Source of the DNA: BOG-908 sp963848205
Lineage (GTDB): Bacteria > Pseudomonadota > Alphaproteobacteria > Acetobacterales > Acetobacteraceae
DNA length: 64,000 nucleotides
Direction of reading: 5' to 3'
NCBI GenBank assembly: GCA_963848205.1
Contig: CAWKCV010000004.1
Location: forward strand, 186,001 to 250,000
Made by a program: the position numbers and the translations under genes. This document shows, piece after piece, positions 61,753-64,000 of this stretch. Every line of letters starts with the position of its first letter. Position 1 is the first letter of the stretch. A model generated the notes under the pieces. That model did not search any database. It was given only the letters and a program-made list of their open reading frames with translations, and was not told where the DNA came from.

Positions 61753-62869
61753 TTAACTTTCCCTCCCCGGTCTGCACGAATTCCGCCTCCCCCCGCAAAG
61801 GTGCGAACACCTCCGCATCCGTCCCCGTCAGCAGCACCTGCCCGCCCAGCCGCGACAGCTCTGCCCACAGCGCCTCCCGCCGCGCCGCATCCAGATGCAC
61901 CGCCGGCTCGTCGAGCAGCAGCAGCGGCGGCCGCACCCGCGCCTCCGCCAGCAGCGCCGAATGCGCCAGAATCACCCCCACCAGCATCGCCTTCTGCTGC
62001 CCGGTGCTCGCCAGTTCGGCGGCAAGGCCGCTCGCCGCGTCCGCGAGCCGCATGTCCGCCCGATGCGCGCCCAGCGTGCTCGTCCCGGCCGCCGCATCCG
62101 CCGCCCGCCGCGCCGCCAGCCCGTCCCGCAGCCAGGCCTCCACCGCCAAGGCCGGCATCTCCGCCAGCCGGTCCGCCACCATGTCGTGCAACGCAATCCG
62201 CACCCGCGGAAAGCCGCCCACCCCGCCCCCTGCCGCCATATTCAGCCGTGCCACCGCCCCCACCCGCGCCGCCGAGACTGCCACGCCATGCCGCGCGACC
62301 GCATCCTCCAGCCCCGCCAGCCACGCCGGATCGGCACGTTCGCCACGCTCGCGCGCCTGGCCCAGCACGCGCCGACGCTCCGCCAGCGCCGTATCGTGCG
62401 CACTCGCCTCACGCGCATGGCCCGGCTCCAGCGCCCACACCAGCCGGTCGAGAAAGCGCAGCCGCCCGCTCGCCCCCTCCTGGAACAGCGTGTCCATCTG
62501 CGGCGTCAGCCAGATCGCCGTCAGCACGCCGGCCAGTTCCGCCTGGTTGCGCGCCGCCGCCCCATCGAGCCGGAACACCCGCCGGTCCGCCCCCGCCTCG
62601 GCCAGCCCGGTGCCGATCGTCACCGCCTCGTCGCCGCCCCCGACCCGCGCGGCCACCGCCCACAACCCGCCCCCGCCGATCCGCGCCATCTCCGACAGCC
62701 GGCTCCGCCCGAACCCGCGCCCCGGCCCCAGCAGGCTCACCGCCTCCAGCAAATTCGTCTTGCCCGTCCCGTTCGGCCCCGTCAGCACCGCAATCCGCGC
62801 GGCCGGCCGCCAGGTCAGCGCTGCATAATTGCGGAAGTCGGTCAGCGTCAGGCGCGAGAGAAAGGCCAC
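61739..62869 (-). CDS. recF: DNA replication and repair protein RecF
   Basis: 376 residues. SMC-like ATPase: Walker A TGPNGTGKTNLLEAV, signature STGQQKAMLVGVILAH and Walker B LLLLDEPAVHLD, plus TLTDFRNYAAL at the N-terminus, typical of RecF. It loads RecA at gaps in DNA. The final residues (LRHLF) and stop codon fall in a family A repeat. Its gyrB neighbour is standard; dnaN is missing upstream and a TonB receptor gene diverges instead. Confidence 0.95.
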   Translation of the reverse strand: MAFLSRLTLTDFRNYAALTWRPAARIAVLTGPNGTGKTNLLEAVSLLGPGRGFGRSRLSEMARIGGGGLWAVAARVGGGDEAVTIGTGLAEAGADRRVFRLDGAAARNQAELAGVLTAIWLTPQMDTLFQEGASGRLRFLDRLVWALEPGHAREASAHDTALAERRRVLGQARERGERADPAWLAGLEDAVARHGVAVSAARVGAVARLNMAAGGGVGGFPRVRIALHDMVADRLAEMPALAVEAWLRDGLAARRAADAAAGTSTLGAHRADMRLADAASGLAAELASTGQQKAMLVGVILAHSALLAEARVRPPLLLLDEPAVHLDAARREALWAELSRLGGQVLLTGTDAEVFAPLRGEAEFVQTGEGKLRHLF

Positions 62870-63039
62870 CCCGCCTCCCTACACGCCGCCCGCCGCCGTG
62901 TCAGGCCGCCCACCGCTCCGTGGCCGATCCGGCACAATCATTGCTTACCTCGCAGGCGGGACGAACCGCCGCTTGCTTACAAAGCGGAACGGTTCGAGAC
63001 TCACGCATAGGTGATCCTGCAAGCCGGGGAGTGGTTGGG

Positions 63040-64000
63040 TTGAAGGCAAAATTTTGGGGTGCAAGCCTGTTGGCCATCGCGGCCGCACACGCAGGCCATG
63101 CTTTCGCGCAGGATGCAGGCCCCGGTGCCAGCGGCATCAAGGGCGTCGAGGAGGTGATCGTCACCGCCCAGAAACGCTCCGAAAAATTGCAGCGAGTGCC
63201 TCAAAGCGTCGAGGTGCTGGATTCCAAAACCCTGGCCCAGCATCAGGTGACCGAGTTCGCCGACTACCTCAAGCTGCTGCCCAGCGTGACCGCGCAAACC
63301 TTCGGCCCCAACATGACCAGCGTCTACATGCGCGGCATAGCCGACGGCGACAACGCCAACCACTCCGGCCCGCTGCCCACCGTCGGCACCTATTTCGACG
63401 AATTCCCCACCACCACCATCGGCGGCAATCTCGATATCCACGTGTACGACATCGCCCGTGTAGAAGCGCTCCCAGGCCCGCAAGGCACGCTCTACGGCGC
63501 CAGCTCCGAAGCCGGCACGCTGCGCGTGATCAGCAACCCGCCCAACCCATCCAAGTTCGAAGCCGGCTACGACCTGCAAGGCGACGTCGTCGCCCATGGC
63601 GGCCTCGGCGGCGTGGCCGAAGGTTTCGTCAACATTCCCGTCAGCGACCGCATCGCCATCCGCCTCGTCGCCTTCGACCAACACGATTCCGGCTACATCA
63701 ACAACGTGCCCGGCACGCGCACATTCCCGACCGGCGCCGCGCTGTATGGCGCGCCCGCCGCGACCGTCAACAACAGCCAGCTCGTCAAGAACGCCTTCAA
63801 TCCCTATGACAGCTTCGGCGGCCGCGCCACGGTGCGCGTCGAACTGCCCAACGACTGGACGATCACGCCAGAGCTCATCGTGCAGGATCAGCGCGCCAGC
63901 GGCATCTTTGCCTATGTGCCCAAAGACGGCGACCTCAACGTGCAGCGCTTCCAGCCGGATACATTGCACGACCGCTGGATCCAGGCCGGCGCCACCATCA
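63040..64000 (+). CDS. TonB-dependent receptor, 3' end outside window
   Basis: TTG 63040, with GGGGAG 8 bases upstream, gives signal peptide MKAKFWGASLLAIAAAHAGH, ending near AFAQ. The TonB box EEVIVTAQKR and plug domain follow (VPQSVEVLDSKTLAQHQV, SVYMRGIADGDNANHSG, ARVEALPGPQGTLYGASSEA), then the start of the barrel. It is an outer-membrane importer of siderophores, glycans or other large nutrients; the substrate is unknown. Only 320 residues are visible. Confidence 0.9.
   Translation, partial: MKAKFWGASLLAIAAAHAGHAFAQDAGPGASGIKGVEEVIVTAQKRSEKLQRVPQSVEVLDSKTLAQHQVTEFADYLKLLPSVTAQTFGPNMTSVYMRGIADGDNANHSGPLPTVGTYFDEFPTTTIGGNLDIHVYDIARVEALPGPQGTLYGASSEAGTLRVISNPPNPSKFEAGYDLQGDVVAHGGLGGVAEGFVNIPVSDRIAIRLVAFDQHDSGYINNVPGTRTFPTGAALYGAPAATVNNSQLVKNAFNPYDSFGGRATVRVELPNDWTITPELIVQDQRASGIFAYVPKDGDLNVQRFQPDTLHDRWIQAGATI

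Overview
The window is high-GC bacterial DNA (most of it clearly above 60% GC) of alphaproteobacterial type. Gene families, the MJ0042 zinc finger-ftsEX-ydcF-plsC cluster, COQ9 and DUF2125 proteins and the repeat families fit the Rhodospirillales, most likely Acetobacteraceae. That placement is an inference from gene content; there is no rRNA here to test it.

Layout. 1-8.7 kb: the end of a two-domain ABC permease, a glycine-rich secreted protein, the def-fmt-truA translation group, a divergent LOV histidine kinase / response regulator pair, a PEP-CTERM protein and tRNA-Leu(UAA). 8.8-18.6 kb: a class A PBP, an aldo/keto reductase, ribA, an L,D-transpeptidase, then a tightly coupled ftsE-ftsX-ydcF-plsC operon and a DUF2125 protein. 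18.9-33.5 kb: a minus-strand core block, read as rplK-rplA-rplJ-rplL-rpoB-rpoC-acnA plus a small secreted protein. 33.8-40.2 kb: secreted proteins, a YVTN beta-propeller, a 25-residue membrane protein, coq9 with a second deformylase, rpsU, a glycosyltransferase and a P450. 40.3-52 kb is the accessory part. It holds AT-richer DNA, a sulfotransferase remnant, a hydroxylase, a polyamine-catabolism group (class III aminotransferase, puuD, frameshifted puuA), a roughly 1.9 kb low-GC stretch without convincing genes, and two facing REP-associated tyrosine transposases (RAYTs) with REP palindromes. 52-64 kb: secreted proteins, a dienelactone hydrolase, a large phosphoesterase, a solute-binding protein, a HAD dehalogenase, gyrB, recF and the start of a TonB-dependent receptor.

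The most striking non-genic signal is a dispersed palindromic repeat (family A; core GTCCTTTTTT-G-AAAAAAAGGAC followed by CAAAAAACTTTTG). It occurs at 14 intergenic loci, often as inverted pairs and sometimes around a second hairpin built on CCGCTGTCGCG. Copies supply the stop codons of the HAD dehalogenase and recF and probably the start codon and signal-peptide start of a secreted protein. A second palindrome family (REP: GTAG plus arms GGTGGGC/GCCCACC) accompanies the RAYT genes. One RAYT keeps the His-x-His and tyrosine signature; the other has lost the catalytic tyrosine and its C-terminus runs into a REP. No phage, CRISPR array or classical insertion sequence was recognised.
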